A stretch of DNA of 9,453 bases from UBA6136 sp964344495 (GCA_964344495.1 CAYFNI010000087.1:1-9453); one strand, 5' to 3'; numbered from the stretch's first letter, positions 1 to 7,117 are shown. Made by a program: numbers and translations. The notes: generated by a model from the sequence alone, not told the origin.

Positions 1-659
1 GTTTTCCGCTTCAGCCAAGTCTGGCGCTCGAGCAGGTTCAACGCCGGCGCGATCAGGCCCATCATCCGCAGGCCGAGTTGACCGGCCATGTCCAGCACCC
101 AGACCCAGGACAGGCCGGTACAGATCGAGATACCGGTCAGCATCAGGGTCACCAGCAGGATGGTCATCCCGGTACTGCCGAAGGTGTGATAGAAGACCTC
201 CGACACTTCGCGGCCGATGATTCCGCCGTAGCCTTCCGGAAGGATGATGTGCGGGCGGATCATGAAACGATCGGTAATCGCGGTCGCAGCAGTCAGCGCG
301 ACGGCGAATCCCAGCCAGCGCAGTGTGCTGTCCACGGCAGCGGGACGGTCCTCGTGGGCATGGCGGTAGACCACATAGCCGTATCCGACCAGCAGGATCG
401 GCAACAAAAAGGCGCTGATGCCAAACAGGGAGAGCAGAAAGTCGGCCAGCCAGGCACCGGCCGAACCGGCGGCATTGATATGAATAACCCGGTTGCCACC
501 ATGGCTCCAGCCTGGATCCTGGGGGTCGTAGCTGATCAGTGAAATGAACATTAACAGGGACACAGCGACGTAGACCAGAAAAACCGATTCACGCAGGCCG
601 CGCAACAGCGTCACCCCCAGGTCAGCCCCAATGGCGAATTTCTTGCGAAAATCGAACAA
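1..659 (-). CDS. ftsK: DNA translocase FtsK, N-terminal membrane part (partial)
   Basis: FtsK is the inner-membrane, septum-located DNA pump that clears chromosomes from the division site and activates XerCD recombination at dif. Reading leftward from a TTG start at 659, the frame is open for 219 codons to the window edge. Hydrophobic segments lie at about residues 24-43, 75-98, 113-128 and 158-180, matching the four-helix FtsK N-terminal domain. Family-like stretches include SYDPQDPGWSH (residues 43-53), AGAWLADFLLSLFG (67-80) and TGLSWVWVLD near 180. The motor and gamma domains lie beyond the window. TTG was chosen because a GAGGGAGA ribosome-binding sequence (about 671-664 on the minus strand) sits just upstream and no nearby ATG or GTG fits the family N-terminus. 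It is divergent from trxB, a common neighbour in gammaproteobacteria. The family call is strong; the exact start is less certain. Confidence 0.9.
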   Translation of the reverse strand, partial: MFDFRKKFAIGADLGVTLLRGLRESVFLVYVAVSLLMFISLISYDPQDPGWSHGGNRVIHINAAGSAGAWLADFLLSLFGISAFLLPILLVGYGYVVYRHAHEDRPAAVDSTLRWLGFAVALTAATAITDRFMIRPHIILPEGYGGIIGREVSEVFYHTFGSTGMTILLVTLMLTGISICTGLSWVWVLDMAGQLGLRMMGLIAPALNLLERQTWLKRK

Positions 660-793
660 CGTATCTCCCTCGTGTACCTTCAGCTCGTCGGCGCTGGCCC
701 CTGCAGGCGCGCATGCCGTCTGGTCGATGCGGCCGCCAAGCCGGTATTCTGCCCCAGCAAACGGCGACGGTCATGTTTCATCTGCGCTGAAAC

Positions 794-822
794 TCGACCG
801 CTGAAGCAATGATAGCTATTCT
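794..822 (+). promoter_or_regulatory. possible sigma70 promoter for trxB
   Basis: TCGACC (794-799) and TATTCT (817-822) are separated by 17 nt and each matches the sigma70 consensus at four of six positions. The pair lies about 90 nt upstream of the trxB start, in the 253-nt ftsK/trxB spacer. The match is weak and could be chance. I found no convincing ftsK promoter on the other strand of this spacer. Confidence 0.25.
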
Positions 823-912
823 CTCGCCTGATTTCCGGATGCGAAGCCGAAACCGGCGAACCCTGTCCTGTGTCTCATGGTCCATTGGGATACCCGTTGT
901 TGGAGTTTGAAC

Positions 913-1869
913 ATGTCTGATAGCAAGCATTGTCGATTACTGATCCTCGGATCCGGCCCAGCCGGCTATTCTGCTGCGGTCTATGCCGCACGCGCCAACC
1001 TCAGGCCGGTACTCGTGACCGGTCTCGAAATGGGTGGGCAATTGACGACCACCACCGAGGTGGACAACTGGCCCGGAGATGCCGATGGGGTCCAGGGACC
1101 GGAATTGATGGAACGCATGAAGCGCCATGCTGAGCGGTTCCAGACCGAAATCGTGTTCGATCACATTCATACCACCGATCTCGCCAGCCGGCCGTTCAAG
1201 TTGATCGGTGACGCCGGCACCTATACCTGCGATGCGCTGATTATTGCCACCGGTGCATCTGCCCGCTATCTGGGGTTGCCTTCCGAGGAGGCTTTCAAGG
1301 GCAAAGGGGTATCGGCCTGCGCAACCTGCGATGGCTTCTTTTATCGCAATAAGCGGGTGGCCGTCATCGGAGGTGGCAATACCGCGGTGGAGGAGGCTCT
1401 TTACCTGTCGAATATCGCGTCGCACGTTACGGTGGTGCATCGGCGCGACCGCTTCCGATCCGAAAAGATTCTCGCCGACAAACTGCTGGCGCGAGCTGAA
1501 AACGGAAATGTTGCGGTTGAATGGAATCATACCTTGGCGGAGGTGCTTGGCGATGACGCGGGTGTGACCGGCATCCGGATTCAGGACACGGTGACAGGCC
1601 AGTGTCGTGATCTTGAGGTCGATGGTGTCTTTATCGCCATCGGACACAGCCCCAACACCGGTATATTCGAGGGCCAGCTGGCCATGCGCAATGGATATAT
1701 TCAGGTGCGCAGCGGTACTGATGGCAACGCGACAGCCACCAGTGTCGAGGGCGTTTTTGCCGCTGGAGATGTCGCGGATTCGATCTATCGGCAGGCGATC
1801 ACCTCGGCCGGTTCAGGCTGCATGGCCGCTCTGGACGCAGACAAGTACCTTGACACCCACACAGACTAG
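913..1869 (+). CDS. trxB: thioredoxin-disulfide reductase TrxB
   Basis: This cytoplasmic FAD enzyme passes electrons from NADPH to thioredoxin. The 318-aa product is close to the E. coli enzyme (321 aa). It has the FAD-binding GSGPAG at residues 13-18, the redox-active C136-A-T-C139 followed by D140, the NADPH-binding GGGNTA at 153-158, HRRDRFR from residue 176 (2'-phosphate recognition), and the second FAD motif ending in G285-D286. The ATG at 913 is preferred over the in-frame ATG at 877. It has a GGAG at 902-905 with suitable spacing and puts the Rossmann motif at the usual distance from the N-terminus; the extra 12 residues from 877 have no family counterpart. It is transcribed divergently from ftsK, and the rpsF promoter follows its stop immediately. 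Confidence 0.97.
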   Translation: MSDSKHCRLLILGSGPAGYSAAVYAARANLRPVLVTGLEMGGQLTTTTEVDNWPGDADGVQGPELMERMKRHAERFQTEIVFDHIHTTDLASRPFKLIGDAGTYTCDALIIATGASARYLGLPSEEAFKGKGVSACATCDGFFYRNKRVAVIGGGNTAVEEALYLSNIASHVTVVHRRDRFRSEKILADKLLARAENGNVAVEWNHTLAEVLGDDAGVTGIRIQDTVTGQCRDLEVDGVFIAIGHSPNTGIFEGQLAMRNGYIQVRSGTDGNATATSVEGVFAAGDVADSIYRQAITSAGSGCMAALDADKYLDTHTD

Positions 1870-1880
1870 CCGCCGGTGGC

Positions 1881-1909
1881 TTGTTGCCGCGCGGATCGGT
1901 CTATATAAT
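1881..1909 (+). promoter_or_regulatory. promoter of the rpsF operon
   Basis: TTGTTG (1881-1886) and a perfect TATAAT (1904-1909) are separated by exactly 17 nt, a near-consensus sigma70 promoter. It starts 11 nt after the trxB stop codon. Transcription is expected to begin near 1916, giving an rpsF leader of about 80 nt. Promoter strength and placement suit a ribosomal-protein operon. Confidence 0.8.
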
Positions 1910-1923
1910 TCCAGCGCTTAACC

Positions 1924-1943
1924 GGCGCCCAGCGATGGGCGTC
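1924..1943 (+). other. leader hairpin with GNRA-type loop
   Basis: GGCGCCCA (1924-1931) pairs with TGGGCGTC (1936-1943), an 8-bp stem with one G-U pair, around a GCGA loop (1932-1935) that fits the GNRA tetraloop class. It would be the first structure in the rpsF leader, just before the S6:S18-type motif. Its role is unknown; it could stabilise the 5' end or stack on the next helix. Confidence 0.5.
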
Positions 1944-1944
1944 A

Positions 1945-1991
1945 CTCCTTGCCTCACCACGTGATTGGGAGGCTTCATCATCCGTAAGGAG
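1945..1991 (+). promoter_or_regulatory. S6:S18 autoregulatory leader motif, hides the rpsF SD
   Basis: CTCCTT (1945-1950) is perfectly complementary to AAGGAG (1986-1991), the rpsF Shine-Dalgarno. Inside it, GCCTC (1951-1955) pairs with GAGGC (1969-1973), extendable by CC/GG with a bulged A at 1956. The 3' side carries a 12-nt bulge (1974-1985) containing CCG at 1982-1984, immediately before the outer stem. This is the published layout of the S6:S18 complex-binding motif: a CCG in a bulge between a stem and a hairpin, mimicking the 16S rRNA site. By inference, free S6:S18 complex stabilises the fold and blocks rpsF translation. Confidence 0.72.
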
Positions 1992-1996
1992 CGCAT

Positions 1997-2389
1997 ATGC
2001 GACATTATGAAATCGTTTTTATGGTCCATCCCGACCAGAGTGCACAGGTTCCGGCCATGCTGGAACGCTATCGCACCCTGATCGAAGGTGCGTCCGGCTC
2101 GATCCACCGTCTGGAAGATTGGGGCCGCCGGCAGCTGGCCTACCCGATCAACAAGATCCACAAGGCACACTATGTGCTGATGAACATCGAATGCGACCAA
2201 GCCACGCTTCAGGAACTCGAAAGCGGTTTCCGCTTCAATGACGCCGTTCTCCGGAGCATGACGATTCGTATGGACGAAGCGGTCACCGGGCCTTCCCCGA
2301 TGGCGCGTGACGACAGGAATGATGCTGCTGAAATTCGCGACGCCGACGAGGGTGCAAGCGAAACGGCGGACGCAACGGCCGAAGCCTGA
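1997..2389 (+). CDS. rpsF: 30S ribosomal protein S6
   Basis: S6 is a small-subunit protein that binds the 16S rRNA central domain as a heterodimer with S18. The 130-aa product is near the E. coli length. It starts MRHYEIVFMVHPDQS and has the family core around LAYPINKIHKAHYVLMNIE (residues 47-65). The last roughly 30 residues are a low-complexity acidic tail rich in Asp, Glu and Ala, comparable to the acidic tail of enteric S6. The start is fixed by AAGGAG (1986-1991), 5 nt before ATG, which is also the 3' strand of the leader stem. It is the first gene of the operon, followed by rpsR after 50 nt. priB, which lies between them in E. coli, is absent. Confidence 0.97.
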   Translation: MRHYEIVFMVHPDQSAQVPAMLERYRTLIEGASGSIHRLEDWGRRQLAYPINKIHKAHYVLMNIECDQATLQELESGFRFNDAVLRSMTIRMDEAVTGPSPMARDDRNDAAEIRDADEGASETADATAEA

Positions 2390-2439
2390 TTCCTGCACCA
2401 ATATCCATTACGCAACGCATTTCGCACACGAGGTTCCAG

Positions 2440-2667
2440 ATGGCACGTCAATTCAAACGCAAAAAATCCTGCCGATTCAGCAGCGAAGGTGGAGAGGCGA
2501 TCGATTACAAGGATATCGATCTGCTTCAGGAGTACATTTCCGAAACCGGGAAAATCGTTCCTAGTCGCATTACCGGCACCAAGGTAAAACATCAGCGCGA
2601 GCTGGCTATCGCCATCAAGCGTGCCCGTTTCCTGGCCTTGATGCCTTTCTGCGACAGTCACGAGTAA
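2440..2667 (+). CDS. rpsR: 30S ribosomal protein S18
   Basis: S18 is the small-subunit partner of S6 on the 16S platform. The 75-aa product has the basic N-terminus MARQFKRKKSCRF, the family core YKDIDLLQEYISETGKIVPSR and the RNA-binding stretch ITGTKVKHQRELAIAIKRAR. It matches the standard length of about 75 aa. GAGGT (2430-2434) sits 5 nt before the ATG. S6 and S18 are adjacent, so the complex that would bind the upstream leader is made from the same transcript. Confidence 0.98.
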   Translation: MARQFKRKKSCRFSSEGGEAIDYKDIDLLQEYISETGKIVPSRITGTKVKHQRELAIAIKRARFLALMPFCDSHE

Positions 2668-2696
2668 CGGGTAGCCCAGCAGGAGAGGGGCGTCCA

Positions 2697-3608
2697 ATGA
2701 ACGCCTTGGCCAGATTCATCATGAAAGGCCGATCCCAGGCGATCCTGGCGATCACGGCCCTCACGGTTTTGTCTTGGCTTTTGTCTCTTGCCAGCCTGTT
2801 GGCGGCTGCAGCATTGGCATTGCCGACCCTGCGACGCGGGGCTCGAGAAGGTGCCATGCTGCTCGCGGCTGCACTGCCAATCGTGGCATTGGCGGGGCAG
2901 CTGATTATGGGCAGCGCGCTGCAGGCCGCTGGCTACTCGCTGGCCATGTGGGTGCCGGTCTTTCTGGTGGCGCTCGTCCTGCGGCAGACAGCCAATCTCT
3001 CTATGGCTGTCACCTCTGCGATGGCGCTCGGCGTTCTGGTTGTTCTCGGATTCTATGCCCTTGTGGCGGATCCGGTCGGGTTCTGGAACGGTTTGCTGCA
3101 GCAAGTTCTGGCGCCGCTCCTGCAGAAGGGTGCGTCCGACCCGGGGCAGGCGTTGCTGATCCAGACGGCGCAGGCTTTTTCGAGGTATGCCACTGGAGCG
3201 GTGACCGCCGGCTCGGTGATCTCGGTTCTGATCAGCCTGTTCCTCGCCCGTTGGTGGCAAGCCAGCCTTTACAATCCGGGTGGATTCCGCCAAGAGTTCC
3301 TGCAACTACGCATGCCTGCGTACCTTGCCTGGATCTTTGTGGCGCTGGTAGTGACGGCTTCTGTGGCAGAGGCCGGCATCGCGACTTTTGCGATCAATCT
3401 GCTCATGCCGCTGTTGATGGCCTTCCTGCTTGGCGGCTTCGCCGTGGCGCATGCAGTCCTGACCCAAACGTCCTCAGGGCGCTTCTGGCTTGCGGGCTTG
3501 TATGTGGCCTTGATGTTCCTGACACCGATCATTCTTCTGGTGGCCTTGGTGGGGCTGACGGACACCTGGTTTGACTGGCGGCTGCGGTTTGCACGTCCCT
3601 CCACCTGA
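2697..3608 (+). CDS. DUF2232-type polytopic inner-membrane protein
   Basis: This 303-aa, strongly hydrophobic protein has about eight predicted membrane segments, near residues 15-44, 52-70, 78-97, 103-124, 165-185, 206-225, 228-252 and 260-288. The loop containing WWQASLYNPGGFRQEF from residue 186, and the N-terminal pattern (short basic start, then a long hydrophobic stretch), resemble the uncharacterised DUF2232 protein located between rpsR and rplI in Pseudomonas and related gammaproteobacteria. AGGAGAGG (2681-2688) sits 8 nt before the ATG. It lies 29 nt after rpsR and 36 nt before rplI, so it is probably cotranscribed with ribosomal genes. Its function is not established and I do not propose one. 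The family assignment rests on motif memory and synteny. Confidence 0.85.
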   Translation: MNALARFIMKGRSQAILAITALTVLSWLLSLASLLAAAALALPTLRRGAREGAMLLAAALPIVALAGQLIMGSALQAAGYSLAMWVPVFLVALVLRQTANLSMAVTSAMALGVLVVLGFYALVADPVGFWNGLLQQVLAPLLQKGASDPGQALLIQTAQAFSRYATGAVTAGSVISVLISLFLARWWQASLYNPGGFRQEFLQLRMPAYLAWIFVALVVTASVAEAGIATFAINLLMPLLMAFLLGGFAVAHAVLTQTSSGRFWLAGLYVALMFLTPIILLVALVGLTDTWFDWRLRFARPST

Positions 3609-3644
3609 GACCCGACAATCAATTCAACTTTTTGAGGTTCAACA

Positions 3645-4091
3645 ATGGAAATCATTCTTCTGGAAAAAATTCCCAATCTGGGTTCGCTGGGCGACAAGGT
3701 CAGTGTCAAGCCGGGTTATGGTCGCAACTACCTGATTCCGCAAGGCAAGGCAGTTGTTGCAACGGCCGATAAAATCCAGCAATTCGAGCAGCGCCGCGCC
3801 GAACTCGAAAAGAAGGCGGCTGAACTACTGGCGGCTGCCGAAGCGCGTGCCAGTGCCATCGCCGCACTCAAGGTAACCCTGACGCACAAGGCTGGCGATG
3901 AAGGCCGGCTCTATGGGTCGATCGGTACCCGCGACATCGCCGACGCTGTTACGGCCGCAGGCATTGCGGTTGAAAAGCACGAGGTCAGACTGCCTTCCGG
4001 CCCGATTCGTCATGTCGGTGAATACGAGATCGGTATTCAGTTGCATGCGGATGTTGTTGCCGTCCTGCCGCTGACCGTCGCGGCCGAGTAA
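3645..4091 (+). CDS. rplI: 50S ribosomal protein L9
   Basis: L9 binds 23S rRNA near the base of the L1 stalk and influences frame maintenance. The 148-aa product matches the E. coli length (149). The N-terminal RNA-binding domain carries the family signature from GSLGDKVSVKPGYGRNYLIP (about residues 13-32). A long Ala/Glu/Lys-rich connecting helix spans about 42-75, and the C-terminal domain includes GRLYGSIGTRDIADA and ends in VAVLPLTVAAE. GAGG (3634-3637) sits 7 nt before the ATG. In many relatives dnaB follows rplI; here waaA does. Confidence 0.97.
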   Translation: MEIILLEKIPNLGSLGDKVSVKPGYGRNYLIPQGKAVVATADKIQQFEQRRAELEKKAAELLAAAEARASAIAALKVTLTHKAGDEGRLYGSIGTRDIADAVTAAGIAVEKHEVRLPSGPIRHVGEYEIGIQLHADVVAVLPLTVAAE

Positions 4092-4149
4092 TCGGTGGCT
4101 TCTGCCGTCACTGGCCAGTGGCTATGGCGGCAACACAAGGGCGCTTAGC

Positions 4150-5457
4150 GTGAGGCTTGTCTATACGGCGCTGTTTTACGCGCTGGCGCCCTTGTTGCTT
4201 TTCAGGCTGTTTTGGAAAGGCCTAAAACAGCCTGGCTATCGGCAGCGGATCGGCGAGCGCTTTGGCTTCTATGCCGGACCTTCGCGGGATATTTCGATCT
4301 GGATACATGCCGTGTCGGTCGGTGAGTGCGAAGCCGCTTTCCCCCTGATTCAGGCCTTACTGGCGGACTCCGAATCCAACGCTTTGTTGGTCACCTGTAC
4401 GACGCCGACCGGATCGCAACGGATCCGGGACGTGCTTGGCGATCGGGTGCAGCATGTTTATCTCCCCTACGACTTGCCGTTTGGCATTAACCGTTTTTTC
4501 GACCATTTCAGACCGCGCCTGGGCTTGATCATGGAGACGGAAGTCTGGCCGAACCTGTTTCTGGCGGCCCAGGAGCGCCAGTTGAGTCTAGGCATCATCA
4601 ATGGTCGTCTGTCGGATCAATCCGTCAAGGGCTATGCCCGCATTCAGGGGCTGATCCGCCGCAGTCTTGCTGGCGTCAAGCTCATTGCGGCACAAACGCC
4701 CGCGGATGCAGCGGCGTACGCCCAGCTGGGGGCGCCGACTGATGCCATCCATACCACGGGCAACATCAAGTTTGATGTCGAATTTGACCGGACGATGCAG
4801 CAGCACGCAAAAAGCCTGCGCCATACACTGTTCGGTGAACGCCCGGTCTGGATCGCCGGTAGTACGCACCCGGGCGAAGAAGAGCAGCTTTTGGAGGCGT
4901 TGGACCGGATTCGGGCTGCCGTCCCCCATGTTCTACTGGTCCTGGCTCCCCGCCACCCTGAGCGGACACCCGCAATAACAGAACTTTGCCGGCAAGCCGG
5001 CTACGCCGTGCAAACGCGCTCGGAGGGCAAGCCCTGCCGTGCGGATACCTCGGTGTTCCTCATCGATGGGGTAGGGGAGTTGCGCTTGTTCTATGGCACT
5101 GCGGACGTTGCCTACATCGGCGGCAGTCTGGTTCCGCACGGCGGGCAGAATGTCCTGGAAGCGGCGTCTGCTGGGCTGCCCGTGCTCTTTGGCCCGCATG
5201 TGTCTAATTTCCGTGACATTTGCCGGAATCTCCTGTCACAGGAAGCCGCGACTCAGATCCAGAACGCGGCCGGTCTGGCCGAATGGATCACGCGCTGGCT
5301 GCAGATGCCTGAACTCGCGGCAGCCTGCGGCGAGCGGGGGAGGGCCTATGTCGAGTCCAATCGTGGCGCGCTGCGGGCGGTCCTTGCCCTGATCCGATCC
5401 ATGCCCGGGTACCTCCCCACGGGCGAACAGTCCATTCTTCACTCAACTCACACCTGA
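4150..5457 (+). CDS. waaA: 3-deoxy-D-manno-octulosonic acid transferase (Kdo transferase)
   Basis: WaaA/KdtA transfers Kdo from CMP-Kdo to lipid A precursors at the inner-membrane cytoplasmic face. The 435-aa product (E. coli 425) starts with a hydrophobic anchor (about residues 3-20). HAVSVGE follows at 53-59, with E59 matching the position of the conserved catalytic base. Other family motifs are METEVWPNLF (acceptor domain), GNIKFD, STHPGEE from 238, APRHPER (266-272) and GGSLVPHGGQN from 324, the CMP-Kdo-binding GT-B half. The start is GTG at 4150, with AAGG at 4137-4140 upstream; it gives the usual N-terminus and no ATG does so. It follows rplI by 58 nt and precedes ychF by 12 nt. Whether it adds one or two Kdo residues cannot be read from sequence. 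Confidence 0.95.
   Translation: MRLVYTALFYALAPLLLFRLFWKGLKQPGYRQRIGERFGFYAGPSRDISIWIHAVSVGECEAAFPLIQALLADSESNALLVTCTTPTGSQRIRDVLGDRVQHVYLPYDLPFGINRFFDHFRPRLGLIMETEVWPNLFLAAQERQLSLGIINGRLSDQSVKGYARIQGLIRRSLAGVKLIAAQTPADAAAYAQLGAPTDAIHTTGNIKFDVEFDRTMQQHAKSLRHTLFGERPVWIAGSTHPGEEEQLLEALDRIRAAVPHVLLVLAPRHPERTPAITELCRQAGYAVQTRSEGKPCRADTSVFLIDGVGELRLFYGTADVAYIGGSLVPHGGQNVLEAASAGLPVLFGPHVSNFRDICRNLLSQEAATQIQNAAGLAEWITRWLQMPELAAACGERGRAYVESNRGALRAVLALIRSMPGYLPTGEQSILHSTHT
5069..5076 (+). other. KOPS-like octamer GGGTAGGG, points to dif
   Basis: This is a perfect match to the E. coli FtsK-orienting polar sequence GGGNAGGG, on the + strand inside waaA. It is about 2.0 kb left of dif and oriented toward it. 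Whether this species uses the same octamer is inferred. Confidence 0.5.
5337..5344 (+). other. KOPS-like octamer GGGGAGGG, points to dif
   Basis: This is the second perfect + strand match to GGGNAGGG, also inside waaA and about 1.8 kb left of dif. It has the orientation expected for a left replication arm. Confidence 0.5.
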
Positions 5458-5469
5458 CGTAGATCATCC

Positions 5470-6561
5470 ATGACGCTTTACTGTGGCATCGTGGGTTTGC
5501 CGAATGTCGGTAAATCCACTCTTTTCAATGCATTGACCAAAGCTGCCATCGCGGCAGAGAACTATCCTTTCTGTACGATTGATCCCAATGTCGGCGTCGT
5601 TCCGGTTCCTGATCCGCGTCTGGACGCCTTATCCGAGATTGTGAAGCCGGAACGTGTCGTTCCGACGACAATCGAGTTTGTCGACATTGCCGGACTGGTG
5701 GCCGGAGCGTCCAAAGGGGAAGGCCTCGGCAATCAGTTTCTGGCGCATATTCGGGAAACCGACGCCATCGCTCATGTGGTGCGATGCTTCGAGGATGAGG
5801 ACGTCATTCATGTCGCAGGACGGGTTGATCCGATCTCCGACATTGAAGTGATCAACACGGAATTAAGTCTTGCGGATATGGCCACCGTCGACAAGGCCTT
5901 GCAGCGTTCAGCCAAGGCGGCCAAATCCGGCAACAAAGAAGAACTGGCACGCAAGACGCTGCTGGAATCCGTTCTGGCCCATCTCGATACGGGCAAACCG
6001 GTTCGCTCCATGGCGCTGACCCCGGAAGAGAAAATCCAGCTACGGGAACTGCATTTGCTGACGCAAAAACCGACCATGTTCATCGCCAATGTGAGGGAAG
6101 GCGGGTTCGACCACAATCCGTTTCTGGATCGGGTCCGGACGTATGCGGCAGAGGAGGGGGCCGAAGTCGTCCCGGTCTGCGCAGCATTCGAGGCCGAAAT
6201 CGCCCAGTTGGAGGAAGCCGACAAGGGCGAATTTTTGGCGGAAATTGGAATGGATGAGCCAGGGCTGAATCGCGTGATTCGTGCGGCCTACAAACTGCTG
6301 AATTTGTCGACCTACTTCACTGCGGGCGTTAAAGAAGTGCGTGCCTGGACCATTCCGAATGGCGCCACCGCACCGCAGTCAGCTGGCGTGATTCATACCG
6401 ACTTCGAGCGGGGGTTCATCCGTGCCGAAGTCATTGCGTTTGTGGATTTTGTGACCTACCGCGGAGAGGTCGGCGCGAAAGATGCGGGCAAGTGGCGCTT
6501 GGAGGGCAAGGACTATGTCATGCACGATGGCGATGTCGTGCATTTCAGATTCAACGTTTAA
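5470..6561 (+). CDS. ychF: redox-responsive ATPase YchF (Obg family)
   Basis: YchF is a ribosome-associated Obg-family P-loop protein that prefers ATP over GTP. The 363-aa product has the same length as E. coli YchF and is very similar throughout. The Walker A region is GLPNVGKST (residues 9-17). G3 is D72-I-A-G75 followed by L76, so a hydrophobic residue replaces the usual catalytic glutamine (HAS-GTPase type). The G4 position reads N207-V-R-E210 instead of NKxD, the family trait behind ATP preference. A coiled-coil-like segment lies at about 130-195. The C-terminal TGS domain includes TYFTAGVKEVRAWTIP and ends in VVHFRFNV. The start is set by family alignment; the Shine-Dalgarno is poor. 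Its common partner pth is not adjacent. Confidence 0.97.
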   Translation: MTLYCGIVGLPNVGKSTLFNALTKAAIAAENYPFCTIDPNVGVVPVPDPRLDALSEIVKPERVVPTTIEFVDIAGLVAGASKGEGLGNQFLAHIRETDAIAHVVRCFEDEDVIHVAGRVDPISDIEVINTELSLADMATVDKALQRSAKAAKSGNKEELARKTLLESVLAHLDTGKPVRSMALTPEEKIQLRELHLLTQKPTMFIANVREGGFDHNPFLDRVRTYAAEEGAEVVPVCAAFEAEIAQLEEADKGEFLAEIGMDEPGLNRVIRAAYKLLNLSTYFTAGVKEVRAWTIPNGATAPQSAGVIHTDFERGFIRAEVIAFVDFVTYRGEVGAKDAGKWRLEGKDYVMHDGDVVHFRFNV

Positions 6562-6563
6562 CC

Positions 6564-6588
6564 GGGCTTCCCTTTGAGAGGAAAGCCC
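6564..6588 (+). terminator. hairpin after ychF, possible terminator without U tract
   Basis: GGGCTT (6564-6569) pairs with AAGCCC (6583-6588). The stem can be extended by CC (6570-6571) with GG (6580-6581) around a bulged A. It starts 3 nt after the ychF stop. The following bases (ATTATGTGGG) are not a uridine run, so intrinsic termination would be weak. It may protect the 3' end instead. Confidence 0.4.
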
Positions 6589-6624
6589 ATTATGTGGGAG
6601 AGCTTCAGAAGATCTCTGTGGTTC

Positions 6625-6648
6625 ACCGCCTCCATTATCAGAGGCGGT
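6625..6648. terminator. 8-bp perfect hairpin between convergent genes
   Basis: ACCGCCTC (6625-6632) and GAGGCGGT (6641-6648) form a perfect 8-bp GC-rich stem with an 8-nt loop (CATTATCA). It sits 5 nt beyond the stop of the minus-strand gene ending at 6654 and 63 nt after ychF, so it could serve transcripts from either side. Neither side has a T tract, so intrinsic termination is uncertain. Confidence 0.45.
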
Positions 6649-6653
6649 AGGGA

Positions 6654-6866
6654 TCATCTCATCTGACGCCAGCGATAATGCACTTCGCCGTCATCACACT
6701 TGTATCCCGCACGGTTACTGCCGTCGGTGACGGCGACCGGTACGCAATGATGAGTGTCCCGAAACGTCGCCCATTCCTCTTCCTCGGCCCGATTGTGGTA
6801 CAGGAGGAAAACGTCTCCGACCACCACAATGGCAATGGATGCGGCAATCAAGTAACTGATCTTCAT
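6654..6866 (-). CDS. small membrane-anchored protein with paired cysteines, unknown function
   Basis: The product is 70 aa. Residues 4-23 form one hydrophobic segment (anchor or uncleaved signal), containing an unusual D18. A short acidic stretch (EEEE, 28-31) follows, then a compact domain with the pattern W32-x2-F35-x3-H39-x-C41 and Y55-x-C57-D-D-G60-x3-Y64-x-R. The two cysteines would lie outside the cytoplasm and could form a disulfide. The W-F-H-C / CDDG layout resembles small exported hypothetical proteins I have seen in proteobacteria, but I know no function for them. GGGAGAA (6878-6872 on the minus strand) sits 5 nt before the ATG, a good ribosome-binding site. This and the coherent membrane-plus-domain layout support a real gene. 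It is convergent with ychF. Confidence 0.72.
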   Translation of the reverse strand: MKISYLIAASIAIVVVGDVFLLYHNRAEEEEWATFRDTHHCVPVAVTDGSNRAGYKCDDGEVHYRWRQMR

Positions 6867-7117
6867 AGGGCTTCTCCCGTTAAGCTGTTCTGTGTGCCAT
6901 CAGAGATGGCTCATGTTTTGAATTATCGTTCTGTTTGAAGCTTGCGCTGACAACACTCGATCCGACGCACCACTCTAGAGTTGTGAATGACCGAGGAAGG
7001 ATCGGGTCCTGTGGGCACTCAGTTAGACTGTTGGTCCCGCATACGTTCATTTCTTTTCCGAGATCGCGGGAGCCAAGCACAGACGCAGCTTGATGATGCG
7101 TTGAGCGCCGACCTCAG
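6867..7117. other. intergenic stretch left of dif, no credible gene
   Basis: I find no gene with a ribosome-binding site and coherent protein features here. A 10-bp palindrome (ACTCTAGAGT, 6972-6981) is the only notable local symmetry. The first bases hold the ribosome-binding site, and presumably the promoter, of the small minus-strand gene starting at 6866. Confidence 0.5.

Noticed and set aside
78..542. 154-aa + strand open frame
   Set aside because: It is antisense to the clearly recognisable FtsK N-terminal domain and its composition (Gln, Asp, Gly, His rich) is typical of a shadow frame.
877..912. Longer trxB start at ATG 877
   Set aside because: The ATG at 913 has a well-spaced GGAG and gives the standard thioredoxin reductase N-terminus; the extra 12 residues have no family counterpart.
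2658..3305. 215-aa minus-strand open frame
   Set aside because: It is antisense to the DUF2232 membrane protein, with a Gln/Arg-rich composition typical of the complement of a hydrophobic coding region.
4109..4120. 12-bp perfect palindrome CACTGGCCAGTG between rplI and waaA
   Set aside because: It has no loop for a stable RNA hairpin and no T tract; it could be an operator but nothing else supports that, so it is not listed as a feature.
6880..7080. 66-aa minus-strand open frame
   Set aside because: There is no ribosome-binding site and no recognisable domain or membrane feature; it is consistent with a random open frame.
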